This document shows positions 22,670-32,559 of a stretch of DNA of 64,000 nt, in pieces. The notes under the pieces are model-generated. The model was not told the DNA's origin, searched no databases, and saw nothing but the letters and a program-made list of their open reading frames with translations. Location: assembly GCF_902459505.1 (NCBI RefSeq), contig NC_047098.1, forward strand, positions 34,056,523 to 34,120,522, written 5' to 3'. The stretch comes from Geotrypetes seraphini. Taxonomy: Eukaryota > Chordata > Amphibia > Gymnophiona > Dermophiidae. The translations under genes and the position numbers were made by a program. Within the stretch, counting starts at the first letter, position 1; each line of letters begins with the position of its first letter.

Positions 22670-24340
22670 GGGACTGGGTAAAACGCAGATCTTGCAGACC
22701 CCACAGACCTCACGGATCTTAACCGCACGCCCTTAAAAATTTGCTCACCTCGGGGGTGAGTGGGATCCATGAGGTCTGAGGGAGTTAAAATGAAGATTTC
22801 TGTGGTCCCGAGTGTGAAGTTAAGATCCACGAGGTCCGCAGCCAGCAAAGGTAGAAGTTAAAAAGAGGATCTCGCAGACCCCACAGAACTAAAAGTGCAG
22901 GGCCTTAAAAAGAGAGCGGCCTTGGCGTGAGGTCCACATTAATCCTCATTTTTTAACTCCTGCGGATATCACGGATCCTACTGCAGAGGGGTAAGATGTC
23001 AGTGGCAGTGAGGGTAGATTGCCGCCCTCTACCCCCCCCCCCGCCCCCCCGCAAGCCCTGCTTCCCAAAAACCCCTAGTGATGCACAAAAGAGACCCCCA
23101 TTTCCACTCACTCACTGTTGTGCACACACAACACAGGTATGACAGCATTTTAAAAAACCCTGCAGCCCTGATGGCGGGGGGCCCAAAACTGGGACCTGAC
23201 ACCAAGCTCCCCCTTTCTGATCCCCCTGACCACTTTCACCACCCCAAAACAAAATCCTGGTGGTTTAGTGTGGGGGGTCAGGTCGGACACCCTGCTTCAG
23301 CTCAAGGACCCTCCATCCCCGACACTGCCCAGCCCCAAGTACTTTCTGTGGAAAATCAGGCAAAAGGGATGTCCACTCCCTCCTGCCTGAAAGGCTGCCT
23401 CTTTAAAATAGCAGCCCTTCCCCCTCTTGCTCCGGGAGGGGATGGGCTGCCATTTTAAAGAGGTGACCCTTCAGGCAGGAGGGAGTGGGCATAGGGTTAC
23501 CAGACGTCCAGATTTCCCCAGACATGTCCTCCTTTTGAGGAAATGTCCAGGGGGGTCTGGATGGCTTTTCAAAACCTGGCACTTTATCTGGGTTTTGTAA
23601 AGCTTCAGACGTCAGGACGGCATCCACGAACATGAGGCTCACACGCGCGATATCATTGCATCGTTGTCCTCACGCACAAACAGGTTAAGGGGGATGGGGA
23701 GAGGAGCAGGATGGGGCGTGACACAGGTGGAACTGGGCGGGCCTGGGGACATGGCCATGGGTCTGGATTTTCCTTTGGGAAAATTTGGTAACCATAAGTG
23801 GGCATCCCTCCTGCCTGATTTTCCACTAAAGGTTCTTGGGGCGGGGCTATGTCTGACCCTCCCCCTCCCCCAACTAGACCACCAGGATGTTGGTTTGGGG
23901 TAGTGAGAGTGGTTGGGGGATCAGAAGTGGGGAACTTGGTGTCAGTGGGTACAGGTTTTGGCCCCCTCTGCCATCAGGGCTGCAGGGTTTTTTAAAATGC
24001 TGTCATGCCTGTGTTGTGTGTGCACAACATATACACAACAGTTAGCTGTAGCTCCAGAGCTACTGGTAATTAGCAAGTGGAAATAGGGGGTCTCTTTTGT
24101 GCCTCGCTAGGGGGGTTTGGGAAGGGGGCTTGTGGTGGGTGGCAGAAAGAGGGCGGGGACGCCATTTACCCCTGCAATAGGATCCGTGAGGTCTGCAGGA
24201 GTTAAAAAATAAGGATCTGTGAGGGCCTCACACCAAGGCCGCTCTCTTTTTAAGGCCCTGGACTTTTAATTCAGTGGGGTCCGCAAGCTCCTCTTTTTAA
24301 CTTTTTCCGTTGCAGGCTGCGGACCTCGTGGATCTTCTAC
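22670..24340. mobile_element. Large foldback element with nested hAT
   Basis: Segments 22823-23375 and 23797-24335 are inverted copies of each other (about 540-550 bp arms). Both carry 'agatccacgaggtccgcag', 'ttaaaaagagagcggcctt' and 'tttttaactcctgc'. A second palindrome (23371-23422 with 23437-23489) lies at the centre, followed by a hAT insertion. The arms differ at scattered positions, so the copy is not brand new. No protein frame spans it. A short relative occurs at 44345-44534. The superfamily is unknown. It may be a non-autonomous DNA transposon. Confidence 0.7.
23492..23796. mobile_element. hAT element, TAGGGTTACC family, nested
   Basis: It begins TAGGGTTACCAGACG, ends TTTGGTAACCATA, and is flanked by an exact 8-bp duplication AGTGGGCA (23484-23491 and 23797-23804). 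It sits at the centre of the foldback element and is therefore younger. The interior resembles the copy at 15566-15943, including the CpG-rich 'cacgcgcg' region. No transposase. Confidence 0.8.
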
Positions 24341-24344
24341 CTAT

Positions 24345-25065
24345 AACCTCAGTTTTTAATTTATTCTATATTTCATTTGTGACCCTGGCTTTGGCAGCTC
24401 AAACTTGATAAATTATACACAGAATCTTACAGAAAACAAGAAAATACATTTTATAATATAGGGCTATTTATCAGCCCCTTTAATATTTAAAATATGCAAA
24501 TTCCCTTGGCATGAAAACAAATATGTGACTAATTCTCATGTGGTCCTTGGAACTGGAAACAGAGAGCCACCCTCTTCCTTTATGTGAGCTTATCAATCTT
24601 TTGCTGTCTTATTATTTCCTAGAGGTAACTAGGCATGCTGCCAGCTTCTAATAAGTATGCAGTCCTGATATACAAATGATTCATCTTAACTAAGATGGGC
24701 TCAAGAGGATAAACCCTCCAACTTGTTTAGGTATATTTTCCACTTCTCTCTTGTCTAAAGTTTGCACCACAGTGTAAATACGTGTTCTGACACAACAGTA
24801 TAAAGATTCCCTTATCCCATTCTATATCATGAGTTATTCTAATAAAAAAAGATATTGGTTACAACTTGCTGGCTCTTATTTCAAATTATCCTATGCAAAA
24901 TGTGAGTCACATTCTCATTTGTTATCAGATTATGAGCCCTCCAGGGACAGAAAAATACCTACTTTACCTGAGTGTACACAGCTTTGATAGCATTCAAACT
25001 TTAGAATTAAACAAAGAAATCATTCATTCACTATAATGTTGTTGGCATTCAGACTTGTCCAAAGC
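24345..25065. other. Unassigned DNA
   Basis: AT-rich sequence without recognised genes or repeats. Nothing beyond short homopolymers is seen. Confidence 0.45.
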
Positions 25066-25067
25066 AG

Positions 25068-25260
25068 CTCCTGATTGGTGAGGCCCGACTTTAAAGCAGG
25101 AAGAGGCGATCGGAGCATACCGCGAGTGATTTCCTTCACTCGCCGGTGCTCTGGCTGCCCTCTCCTGTCTCCCCTGCTAAAAACCGTATTCGCGATTTTT
25201 CAACATTCACGGGGGTTCCTCAAACGGAACCCCTGCAAATATCAAGGGAGTACTGTATTC
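25068..25260. mobile_element. Tc1/mariner-like MITE (tentative)
   Basis: CpG-rich internal text ('aaaaccgtattcgcgattt', 'aacggaacccctgcaaata') and the end 'gggagtactgta' resemble widespread Tigger-like MITEs with CAGTACTCCC-type ends. The left end is not clear. An open frame through the region is incidental. Confidence 0.4.
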
Positions 25261-25369
25261 CAATAAGTTTTGATTTTGTAACCATTTAAAATTTTGAGGG
25301 CACCCTGTATTATCAGAATAAGCTTACAATTAATGCTGAATTTGTGATTCAGTGTTGATGGGGCTGATT

Positions 25370-25497
25370 ATATATTATGATGCTTTTTAACTTTTTAGAT
25401 TTTAATATGATTTGATTGTATCTGTAATTAATTGATTTGTGAGTTGCTCTGGACCTCTTGAGGGATTTAGTGGGTTATAAAATGCAAAGTAGATTAG
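25370..25497 (+). mobile_element. L2-type LINE 3' tail
   Basis: The text 'gagttgctctggacctctt' and 'gggttataaaatgcaaagt' is the general 'gccgctctggg...gcgggatataaat' 3' UTR end of L2-type LINEs, finishing in 'tagattagaa'. It has no coding part. Confidence 0.45.
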
Positions 25498-25499
25498 AA

Positions 25500-25985
25500 T
25501 GAAACCCTAATCAGGGCATTGATCAGAAGCCCTTGCATGGATGATCAGGGTCTTTGAGCCACTGTGGAAGAGGGAATGGGTGAACTGCGACAAGAACTGC
25601 AAGGCATCATGAGTGAGCGCCAGACTCTGAATCATACCCTGACATCCTTGCTCCTATAGCAAGTTGAGTGCCATACAACACCTGGTACACCCATCCCATC
25701 CCAGAGACTGCCCCAAGTGGTTTGAGTCATCAAAGCCTGGTTCGCTCTGACTTCCACAGGGAAGTCAGGTGTGCCTCTGAGGGAAGCATGATAGACCAGG
25801 TTCTTCTGGTCAACTCTCTGACCCACAACAGCCTTTATGTTACAGCACTTACTTGCAATTACGTCTTCCAGAGCTAAGGATTGGGAGGGGTGTTACAAAT
25901 ATGGATTACAGGGAAGGTTGGGGAATTGGGGGGCCCAAAATACACATGTACATAGTGACACACATACTGGAAGGTTTATTTTGGG
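25500..25985. other. Unassigned DNA
   Basis: The open frames at 25632-25826 and 25668-25877 have no recognised domains. No structure could be supported. Confidence 0.4.
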
Positions 25986-26009
25986 GGGCACATTGCACCG
26001 TTATACACA

Positions 26010-26405
26010 TGAGTGCTGATATTCAGCTGGTGACGCTCAGCGTTTTGCTGACCATAGCTGGCATTATGACCAGAAATTCAGTACTGTACAATGTCCAGGC
26101 TCCAGCATTGAGTTTCCAGAATCAGCTATACCATAACTGGTTAAGTAAGGGGCACCACATAAACACAAGATTAACCTAATGTGATGACCTTATCCAGTTA
26201 AGTACTGAATATAGGCACATAACTGGCCAAGGGCCAACTTTGCCCCCAGAACATCCCCAAAATAACTGGTTTTGCTTTAAGCCCTAACCAGTCATTTTCA
26301 GCAGCACTAATCAGTTAAGTGAAGCTGAAAATGAATGATTAGCCCTTAGCACGCAATTTAATCAGCCAGGAGCCATTTCTGGTTGGTTAAAACACTTTGA
26401 ATATC
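26010..26405. mobile_element. Harbinger-associated non-coding segment (tentative)
   Basis: It begins with 'gtgctgatattcagctggt' and repeatedly carries 'aactggttaagt'-like words in both orientations, ending near 'tgaatatcgatctc'. This resembles the terminal parts of non-autonomous elements whose ends read 'gctgatattcagc'. It lies next to a Harbinger transposase fragment and may belong to the same element. Confidence 0.4.
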
Positions 26406-26436
26406 GATCTCATAATTCTAATGTACACTGGGGCAT

Positions 26437-26763
26437 TGGCAATAAACATTTCAGGATGCACATGAAATATGTCTGGATGAGTTCATTATTTGCTGCCATT
26501 GCACATTTGGGCCTAGGGGGACAGCAGGCCTCTAAGCTGCATAGTCTTCCACTTGTCTGGATTTGCCAGCATTGGTCCCTTTGGTTCAGGCATCTGCTGG
26601 TTGATGGCAAGATTGTGGAGCATGCAACAGGCCAGAAAAATTTTATATGCTTTCCCAGGGATGTAGAAAAAATTATCTCCTGACCTGTCTAGGCACCTGA
26701 AGCAAGATTTCAACATGCTAAATGTCTATTTGATGACAGCCCTGGTTTTCCTCTGTACCTCAT
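26437..26763 (-). pseudogene. PIF/Harbinger transposase fragment
   Basis: The minus frame reads 'EVQRKTRAVIK*TFSMLKSCFRCLDRSGD...KAYKIFLACCMLHNLAI'. This matches the C-terminal DDE-region signature of HARBI1-like transposases ('R.V.E.TFG.LK.RFRCL' and 'I..ACC.LHN'), which includes the last acidic position of the catalytic triad in intact proteins. A stop interrupts the first block. The N-terminal DNA-binding half is absent. It is probably a remnant of an autonomous DNA transposon. It could also be related to domesticated HARBI1, but the stop and truncation argue against a functional gene. Confidence 0.7.
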
Positions 26764-27525
26764 TAGAAAAGATGCGGGGCCAAATTTGGCCCCATCCCCA
26801 CCCTATCCCCATGAGCTCTGTCTCTGTCCTATCTCTGCGGACACTGTCCTTGTCCCAACCCCACAGGCTCCATCTCTGTCCCTGTCCTCATTTGCACAAG
26901 CCTCAAACACTTATGATTTTATAATTAAATCTTTTTATTAAAGTACAAAAAGGCACAATATAGTGTACAACTCTTTATAAATCACAAATACAGCCTTCCA
27001 TTTCAATCTGGTTTTGGTACAGCCTTCCCAAAGATTCAGTTGCCTAGGCTTTAATTGGATTGTTTTTCAGGCATGGGTGTAGAAGAAAACCTAAACCGTG
27101 TAGTGGATGAATAGGAAAATAAGTATCTATTAAATGTTAGGCATGTTCCCTGATGCCAGCAACGATGGATGAATTTGTTGCAGTAACATAGAAACATAGA
27201 AAAAAGCAGCAGAAAAGGGCTATAGCCCACCAAGTCTGCCCATTCCAAGTATCCCCTCCCCTGAATTTACTCCCTTAAAGATCCCACGTGAGTATCCCAT
27301 TTTCTCTTAAAATCCGTCATGCTGCTGGCCTTTATCACCTGGAGTGGGAGTCTGTTCCAATGATCCACTACTCTTTCGGTGAAGAAGTACTTCCTGGAGT
27401 AACAGTAAGATGCATCAGCAGCTGGGCACAAGATGGAAGAACATTGCAGATGGCAGACAAGAGACAAATGATTTAATTGTCCCCATCACCGCCTCACGTG
27501 TACCTGTCCCCCTTGTCATTCTCTA
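26764..27525. mobile_element. hAT element, TAGAGAATGACA family, with nested CR1
   Basis: The left end TAGAAAAGATGCGGGG pairs with the right end CATTCTCTA (complement TAGAGAATG). The flanking 8-mers TACCTCAT (26756-26763) and TGCCTCAT (27526-27533) match at seven of eight positions. Alternating 'ctgtccccatcc'-type blocks near both ends are typical of this family, seen again at 44993, 50997 and 52578. A minus CR1 end is inserted at about 27185-27400. Confidence 0.7.
27185..27400 (-). mobile_element. CR1 LINE 3' end
   Basis: The minus reading 'SRKYFFTERVVDHWNRLPLQVIKASSMTDFKRKWDTHVGSLRE' is the CR1 C-terminus, followed by a 3' UTR that includes 'aaagggctatagcccacca' (plus) and the 'catagaaacatagaaa' terminal repeat near 27186. 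It is close to the 3' end of the copy at 19928-21913, so the same subfamily. Nested in the hAT element. Confidence 0.75.
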
Positions 27526-27659
27526 TGCCTCATTACACCTATCTTCAACTGGACCGTCAGGATGAACTATTGGGTTCATCTGCCAGGTTTTGAGAGGATA
27601 GCCTCAGTCACCTGCAAGGGAGAGAAAATAGGTTACATGAGTGCTAGTGTTATGGGGTT

Positions 27660-27770
27660 TTGTACATCACAGCAAGGTTTGTAGGGCTGGCTGCTGCAAT
27701 TAGTAATTTTTCTTTAAAAAACAGCATAGTACCAGAAGACTGGATGGTGGCCAATGTGACACTGATTTTT
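27660..27770 (+). mobile_element. CR1 RT fragment
   Basis: The plus reading includes 'NSIVPEDWMVANVTLIFK', the CR1 RT block corresponding to 'TGIVPLDWKTANVVPLHK' in the 20-kb copy. It is cut off at 'atttttaaa' by the L1-derived sequence starting near 27764. Confidence 0.55.
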
Positions 27771-29225
27771 AAAAAATTATTTTATTTATTGCAATTTCAA
27801 ACAATATTCACAAGAAAACTCTTAAGGTAACACAGAAGTAATTAAATTAAGATAACAGATTTAACTAATCTGCATAAACAAGGTAACATACATATCTTCC
27901 TTAGACCACAAAATTGGAAGGTGGATCACAGCTGAGTGAAGGAAAACTCAGAATCAAGAACTTTTAAATAAGTAATAGGCTTAACAGCAGAGACCCCTTT
28001 AATCTAAATACTGTTCTGTAGCTAAAGCTTGCCCAATTACCACCTTCTTCAAATCCAGAAAGGACTGTAATTGTTCAGGCAAAAAGAAAACATATTTGAT
28101 ACCCCCCTAAATACTTAACCATGCATTTACATGGGTAAGCTAATAGGAACTTCGCAACCAGGTCTCATCGCCAAGAACAATGTCCTCCATTCCTGTGACT
28201 GTCTAGTGATGTCAAGAAAAAGCCAAACTTTACTTCCATGAAACAGTCTGAGTTATGGAAAAATAATCTAAATATGGCATTGACATCTTGTTCGAAAACA
28301 AAGGAAACTAGTTAAGTTAACTCTGTCTGAAACATCAGATAGTGAAGTCTAAAGCAATTCTGTGATGTTCAATTGATCTCATGAATCTAGTCCCAATTGA
28401 CCGGTCTCCAAAGCTGCACTTAATTTTTTTTTCTAGGTAGATCGAATATCTGGTTAACTGGTGGTATGTTTCAGGCAAAAATCTCAATATTTCTACCAGG
28501 TATTTTATCAATATTTCTAATCATGCTATGGCATGAGATTTTGGAAAATTTTAACAACAAATAATTTACAATTATAATTTTCAAATTGTTCAACTTTTCT
28601 ATTCAAGAGAAAATTATCTTTGATTAGTTCAATGGATACTGCGTGAATACTTTCCACCTGTTCGTTAACCTTTTTCAATTCTGTGATAAATCCTTTTTCA
28701 GTATCATTTAAAGTTTTTCCCAATCCTTTCACTGTACTCACAAGTGCTTCAACCTCCTTGGAGGACCTGGCAATTGACAAGTTCATCTTCTCAAGAGCTT
28801 CCCAAATGCTCTCAAGTGTAATTACTGACAGTCTCACCAGCTGGGAGCTCTCCTTCTGGGTAGCTCCCAAATCACCCTGCTCCTGTTGAACTCTCGTGTT
28901 TTCTGTCTCCTGCATCGGAGTCTCCCTGACTTGAATCATCTGCCGGGAGTCTCTGAACTATTCTGCGAGTGGAGCAGGGGGTGGTGGACAATCAGCCAGT
29001 GGAGGGGATGGAGAAACCTCCAGATCCAGGTCCCAGCAACTCCTCCTGCTGAAGACAAAGCAGATCGACCTCCAGTGGAAACAAGGAGACTCTCAGCTAT
29101 AGCAGTAAACTCCAGAATTGAACGTTGCATCGGAGAGGATGTCCGAGTCGCAAGGGGAACAGCTTGGACACTTCCTTTCAGTTTTGAATGCAGCATTTCA
29201 ACCTCAAGGTAAATCGGGGTCAAGC
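27764..29225 (-). mobile_element. ORF1-only L1 element (HAL1-like)
   Basis: The minus frame 28939-28526 encodes a coiled-coil-rich L1 ORF1 segment ending 'LNRKVEQFENYNCK', the start of the ORF1 RNA-binding domain. Degraded text downstream includes 'KYVFFLPEQLQSFLDLKKV' (about 28030), the ORF1 C-terminal domain. The element then passes straight to a 3' end '...ttgcaataaataaaataa' at about 27764, with no ORF2. ORF1 followed directly by an L1 3' UTR is the layout of mammalian HAL1 elements. Several stops interrupt the C-terminal half. Confidence 0.6.
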
Positions 29226-29229
29226 AGTA

Positions 29230-29636
29230 AGAAGCATATTATTTAAAATTTCCTTGTAAATGTCTTGTCAAAATACAAGACATTGAATATGTATTTTGGG
29301 ACTCCATTCAATTGCAACAGTTTTTATTAGCTAGAGAACAGAAATGATTTTTTTTTTTTAATTTTTGTTTGTTTCACAACTGAGAAATTGTACGAGGTTA
29401 AAGCCCCAAGTAGTATGGAAGGGTTTAAGATTCATAAGTATGAATCAAGAACCATTTCCTTGTTTTCTTATTATCTTCTTGTAATTAGAAATGGTGCCAT
29501 GTCTCCCCATTGCTGTGGGCTTTGAAAGGAATTCTGTTTTGTATGTATAAATACTGTTAAATTATGTTAGAATTCTTTTTTCCTTGGTATCATCTGATAT
29601 TGGAATTATTAAATCTGTATAAATAATAAAAAAAAA
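29230..29636 (+). mobile_element. Second ORF1-to-3' end L1 fragment, head to head
   Basis: Plus text near 29240-29350 gives pieces resembling the same ORF1 C-terminal domain ('KFPCKCLV', 'YVFW', 'LQQFLLAREQ' in shifting frames), then a 3' UTR and an A-rich tail ('aataaaaaaaaag') at 29627-29640. It is oriented opposite to its left neighbour with adjacent 5' ends. It could be a separate insertion or part of a rearranged one. Confidence 0.5.
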
Positions 29637-29639
29637 GAA

Positions 29640-29700
29640 GTAAAACCCAGATGTCTCTATCTGTCCTCCTTTTTCTGGAGCCAAATGGTAACCTTAATTA
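29640..29700. mobile_element. Half of a TAGGGTTACC-family hAT element
   Basis: 'ctttttctggagccaaatgg' followed by 'taacctta' matches the right half of the element at 30610-30790. The left half is missing. Confidence 0.5.
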
Positions 29701-30600
29701 GAGGGCTATCTAGGCAGTTTTACAAGTTACAATACATAAAAGCAAGGAACAATTATAAAGTATAAGCAGAGGAAACAAAAATAGCAATAACATATTAGTT
29801 GTTATGTTGGAGGCACTGCAGATCGCCTGTATATTGAGAGAATGATATGATTTCAGTGCCTATAAATGGCTTCATTGCCAGCAGGTAGTCTACTGGTAAT
29901 ATGTGTGCAGTCAATGGCCTCTAGTACCAAGCGGAAGTGTGCTGTCATAGTTTGGTGTTGCTGTTACCTGTGTTCAGGGAAGAGAGAATATATAGCCTTA
30001 AGTATTACGCTTAATGAAGGGCCTGTAGATAACAATGCAGAGGAGCCAGGGGTTCTACTCCAAAGCTTTCCATTAAACAAGGCTGCCCTTGTTGGAGCAA
30101 TTTTTTATTTTTTCTTCTCTTTGGAGTATAGCTGTAATGGAAGAAATTGTGCCTTGCTTCCCTGTGAACCTAGCTTCTAGATCCCGTTCAGGAGAGACAT
30201 AACTGACAGCTAAGTGACTGTTTAAGTGTCAGCTATCAGCTAAGTAACTGTTTCTCAGCAGTGTGCTTGATGCATTTTTTATTTACTTATATATTACTGT
30301 TTTTGGGGGGTGCCTTCTATTAACTTTTTTGGTATGACTGGGGTTTTTTTCTGAGCAAAGGAATTTGTTTGAGGTGGGGTTTTTTGCTCTGGTTTTTTTT
30401 TTCCAGTTTAATTTGGAGAATGATATTTCTGGACTGCATAAGAGCACTGCTATAGCAACCTTATGTTGGTTCAGTGCTCTTTGAGGTTTTGAGGCTTTGT
30501 TTATAATCGTGATTAATTATTGCCCCCTTAACCAGTAATATTTTTCAATCATTTTTATTACAATGGTCATAAGCCATTTTTGTTTTGCTAGTAAACTTCT
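29700..30600. other. Unassigned DNA
   Basis: The open frame 29866-30180 has no recognisable domain. From 30290 the sequence is T-rich with several T8-T9 runs. Nothing further could be supported. Confidence 0.4.
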
Positions 30601-30606
30601 TAAATA

Positions 30607-30793
30607 GGGTTACCATATGGCTCCAGAAAAAGGAGGATGGATTGAGACATTTGGGTTTTACTTCCATTGAAAACAATAGAAGTAAGGAGGACAGATAGAG
30701 ACATCTGAGTTTTATTTCCATTGAAAGTAATGGAAGTAAAACCTGGATGCATCAATCCAACCTACTTTTTCTGGAGCCATATGGTAACCCTAC
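30607..30793. mobile_element. hAT MITE, TAGGGTTACC family
   Basis: TAGGGTTACCATATGGCTCC at the left pairs with GGAGCCATATGGTAACCCTA at the right, a perfect 20-bp inverted repeat. The flanking 8-mers TTCTTAAA and CACTTAAA share six positions, fitting hAT. Internal 'acttccattgaaa' blocks are repeated. This is the shortest intact family member here. Confidence 0.75.
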
Positions 30794-31111
30794 ACTTAAA
30801 GCTCTTAAATGCTGACTACTACTACTACTACTACTTATCATTTATATAGTGCTGAAAGGCATGCACAGCACTGTACATTTTGACATTTATAGATGGCCCC
30901 TGCTCAGAAGAGCTTACAATCTAACTTGGACAGACATGACATATAGGGTTGGGGATGCTCTTACCACAACCTTTGTGAATGCAGAAAATCTCTAAACCAG
31001 TGAATAACATTCCTGGAAAATCCATGAGTCTAAACAGAAAATGAGTATTTCATGATCAACAAGATCAAATGTGCTACTTAAATCTAGTTGCAAGACCAAA
31101 GCACTTAGGGA

Positions 31112-31291
31112 AGGGGTGTCACAGTCCCTCCTCGAGGGTCACAATCCAGTCGGGTTTTCAGGATTTCCCCAATGAATATGCATGAGATCTAGTTGCATGC
31201 ACTGCTTTCATTGTATGCTAACAGATCTCATGCATATTCATTGGGGAAATCCTGAAAACCCGACTGGATTGTGGCCCTTAAGGACACCCCT
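31112..31291. mobile_element. Palindromic hAT-like MITE
   Basis: It is an almost complete palindrome: 'gtcgggttttcaggatttcc' near the left is repeated as its complement near the right, around the centre 'tgcatgcactgctttca'. Ends read GGGGTGTCACAGTCCC and GGACACCCC. It is closely related to 53744-53924 and 60970-61141. Inserted in the RT region of the L2-type LINE. Confidence 0.75.
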
Positions 31292-31297
31292 GCCTTA

Positions 31298-31371
31298 GGG
31301 GATCTTTTACTAAGGCACACTAGACGATTTAACACGCGTAAATTGGCTAGCACGCCTTAGTAAAAGACCCC
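31298..31371. mobile_element. 74-bp Harbinger-type MITE
   Basis: GGGGATCTTTTACTAAGGC pairs with GCCTTAGTAAAAGACCCC, flanked by the 3-bp direct repeat TTA on both sides (31295-31297, 31372-31374). A 3-bp TWA duplication is the PIF/Harbinger signature. The element is little more than its inverted repeats. Confidence 0.7.
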
Positions 31372-31999
31372 TTAATCTTTTACTAAATAAGCCATATGTA
31401 TAATCCAAAAGAGATGCTAGTACCATCTCAGCACTATATAAAGGTCTAAAACCTGATTGACAATCGTTTAAAAGGGCATATTGCTCCAGATAATCTAGCA
31501 ACTGGAAATGAACCAATCCTGTAACAGTTTTACAAAAAATGGAATTAAAGCTATAGGTCTGTAGTTAGATACATGAGTAATAGATTCTTTATGATTTTTA
31601 ATAACTGAGGTTAATATAATATAACCCTTATTTACAGGAAAATGCCCTTGTTCCAACATTATAGAAACCCAATCAAAAAGATCTGTTGAAAATTTCAGCA
31701 GAGCTCTACACATTAATGCAGAAGAACAAGAATCTAAGGGACAATAAGAACATGTATACTTAATAAAGAGTTTCATAAATAGCAACCAATCCGGTTTCTT
31801 AAAAGAACTCCCAAGTCACGTTATCTGGACAGAAATTCTCTGTTTTCACCAGTAAATTGTCACTATGATTTGTTAACAAAGTACATGAAGTTCTCAAATC
31901 CTGCACCTTAGAACTGAAATAAAGAGCCAAGGAACTCGAAGATGACCAAAGAGCCAAGAAATCAGGAAATGACCACTTGCAAGTAGCCACATAACACTT

Positions 32000-32360
32000 T
32001 AGTATCTATCACTTCTTTACATACATGAACCAAATTAAGGTTCCACAGCAGAACCACTGAAGAGACTAGCAGATGTAAATGCCTTACATCTGGATGTGAC
32101 CCTAAAGAAGGCTCCCTCTAATTAACATCAATAAGACCAGTGCTAGCACCTGAAAATTTAGGGAGGCCAAGGCCAAGCCCTTTTTCAAGCTGTCTTGCAG
32201 GAATTAAAATATTTGAACTATGGAAGCCCAAAATAAAGAAAAAACAAAACAAAACCATGCTCCACACCAAGATTCAAATATTTTTCGGACCCTCACATGC
32301 TAAGGAGGTAGGTATTTTTCTAGTCTCTAAGAAAGTTGTGATAACTCTGTCCACATATAC
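32000..32360. other. Unassigned DNA
   Basis: No gene or element is recognised. The frame at 32140-32367 has no domain. Confidence 0.35.
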
Positions 32361-32364
32361 CTTA

Positions 32365-32545
32365 TAGAAACATGATGGCAGATAAAGGCAAAATGGCCCA
32401 TCCAGTCTGCCCATCCGCAGTAACTATTATCTCTTCCTCTCTCTAAGAGATTCCATGTGCCTATTCCATGCTTTCTTGAGACACAGTCTGTCTCCACCAC
32501 CTCTTCCAGGAGACTATTCCACACATCTACCACCCTTATGTCTTA
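32365..32545 (-). mobile_element. CR1 LINE 3' end
   Basis: Plus text 'agaaacatgatggcagataa' and 'cccatccagtctgcccatcc' is the reverse of a CR1 3' UTR. 'ccaccacctcttccaggaga' corresponds to the 'W..LPGEVVET' C-terminal block. Truncated near 32545. Confidence 0.7.
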
Positions 32546-32559
32546 TGAGTGCCCTTTAA

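Larger units (their letters stand above)
30811..31990 (-). mobile_element. L2-type LINE with RT domain, split by two MITEs
   Basis: Read in minus from 31785: 'VIKNHKESITHVSNYRPIALIPFFVKLLQ', 'QLLDYLEQYALLNDCQSGFRPLYSAEMVLASLLD', then after two insertions 'ALVLQLDLSSTFDLVDHEIL' (about 31100-31040), which is RT motif A with the catalytic Asp. The catalytic ADD box and the C-terminus are missing. The 3' end at 30811-30960 carries 'gcacagcactgtacatttt' and a terminal (ACT)n tract at about 30815-30833. Frames are shifted but individually long. Confidence 0.7.
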
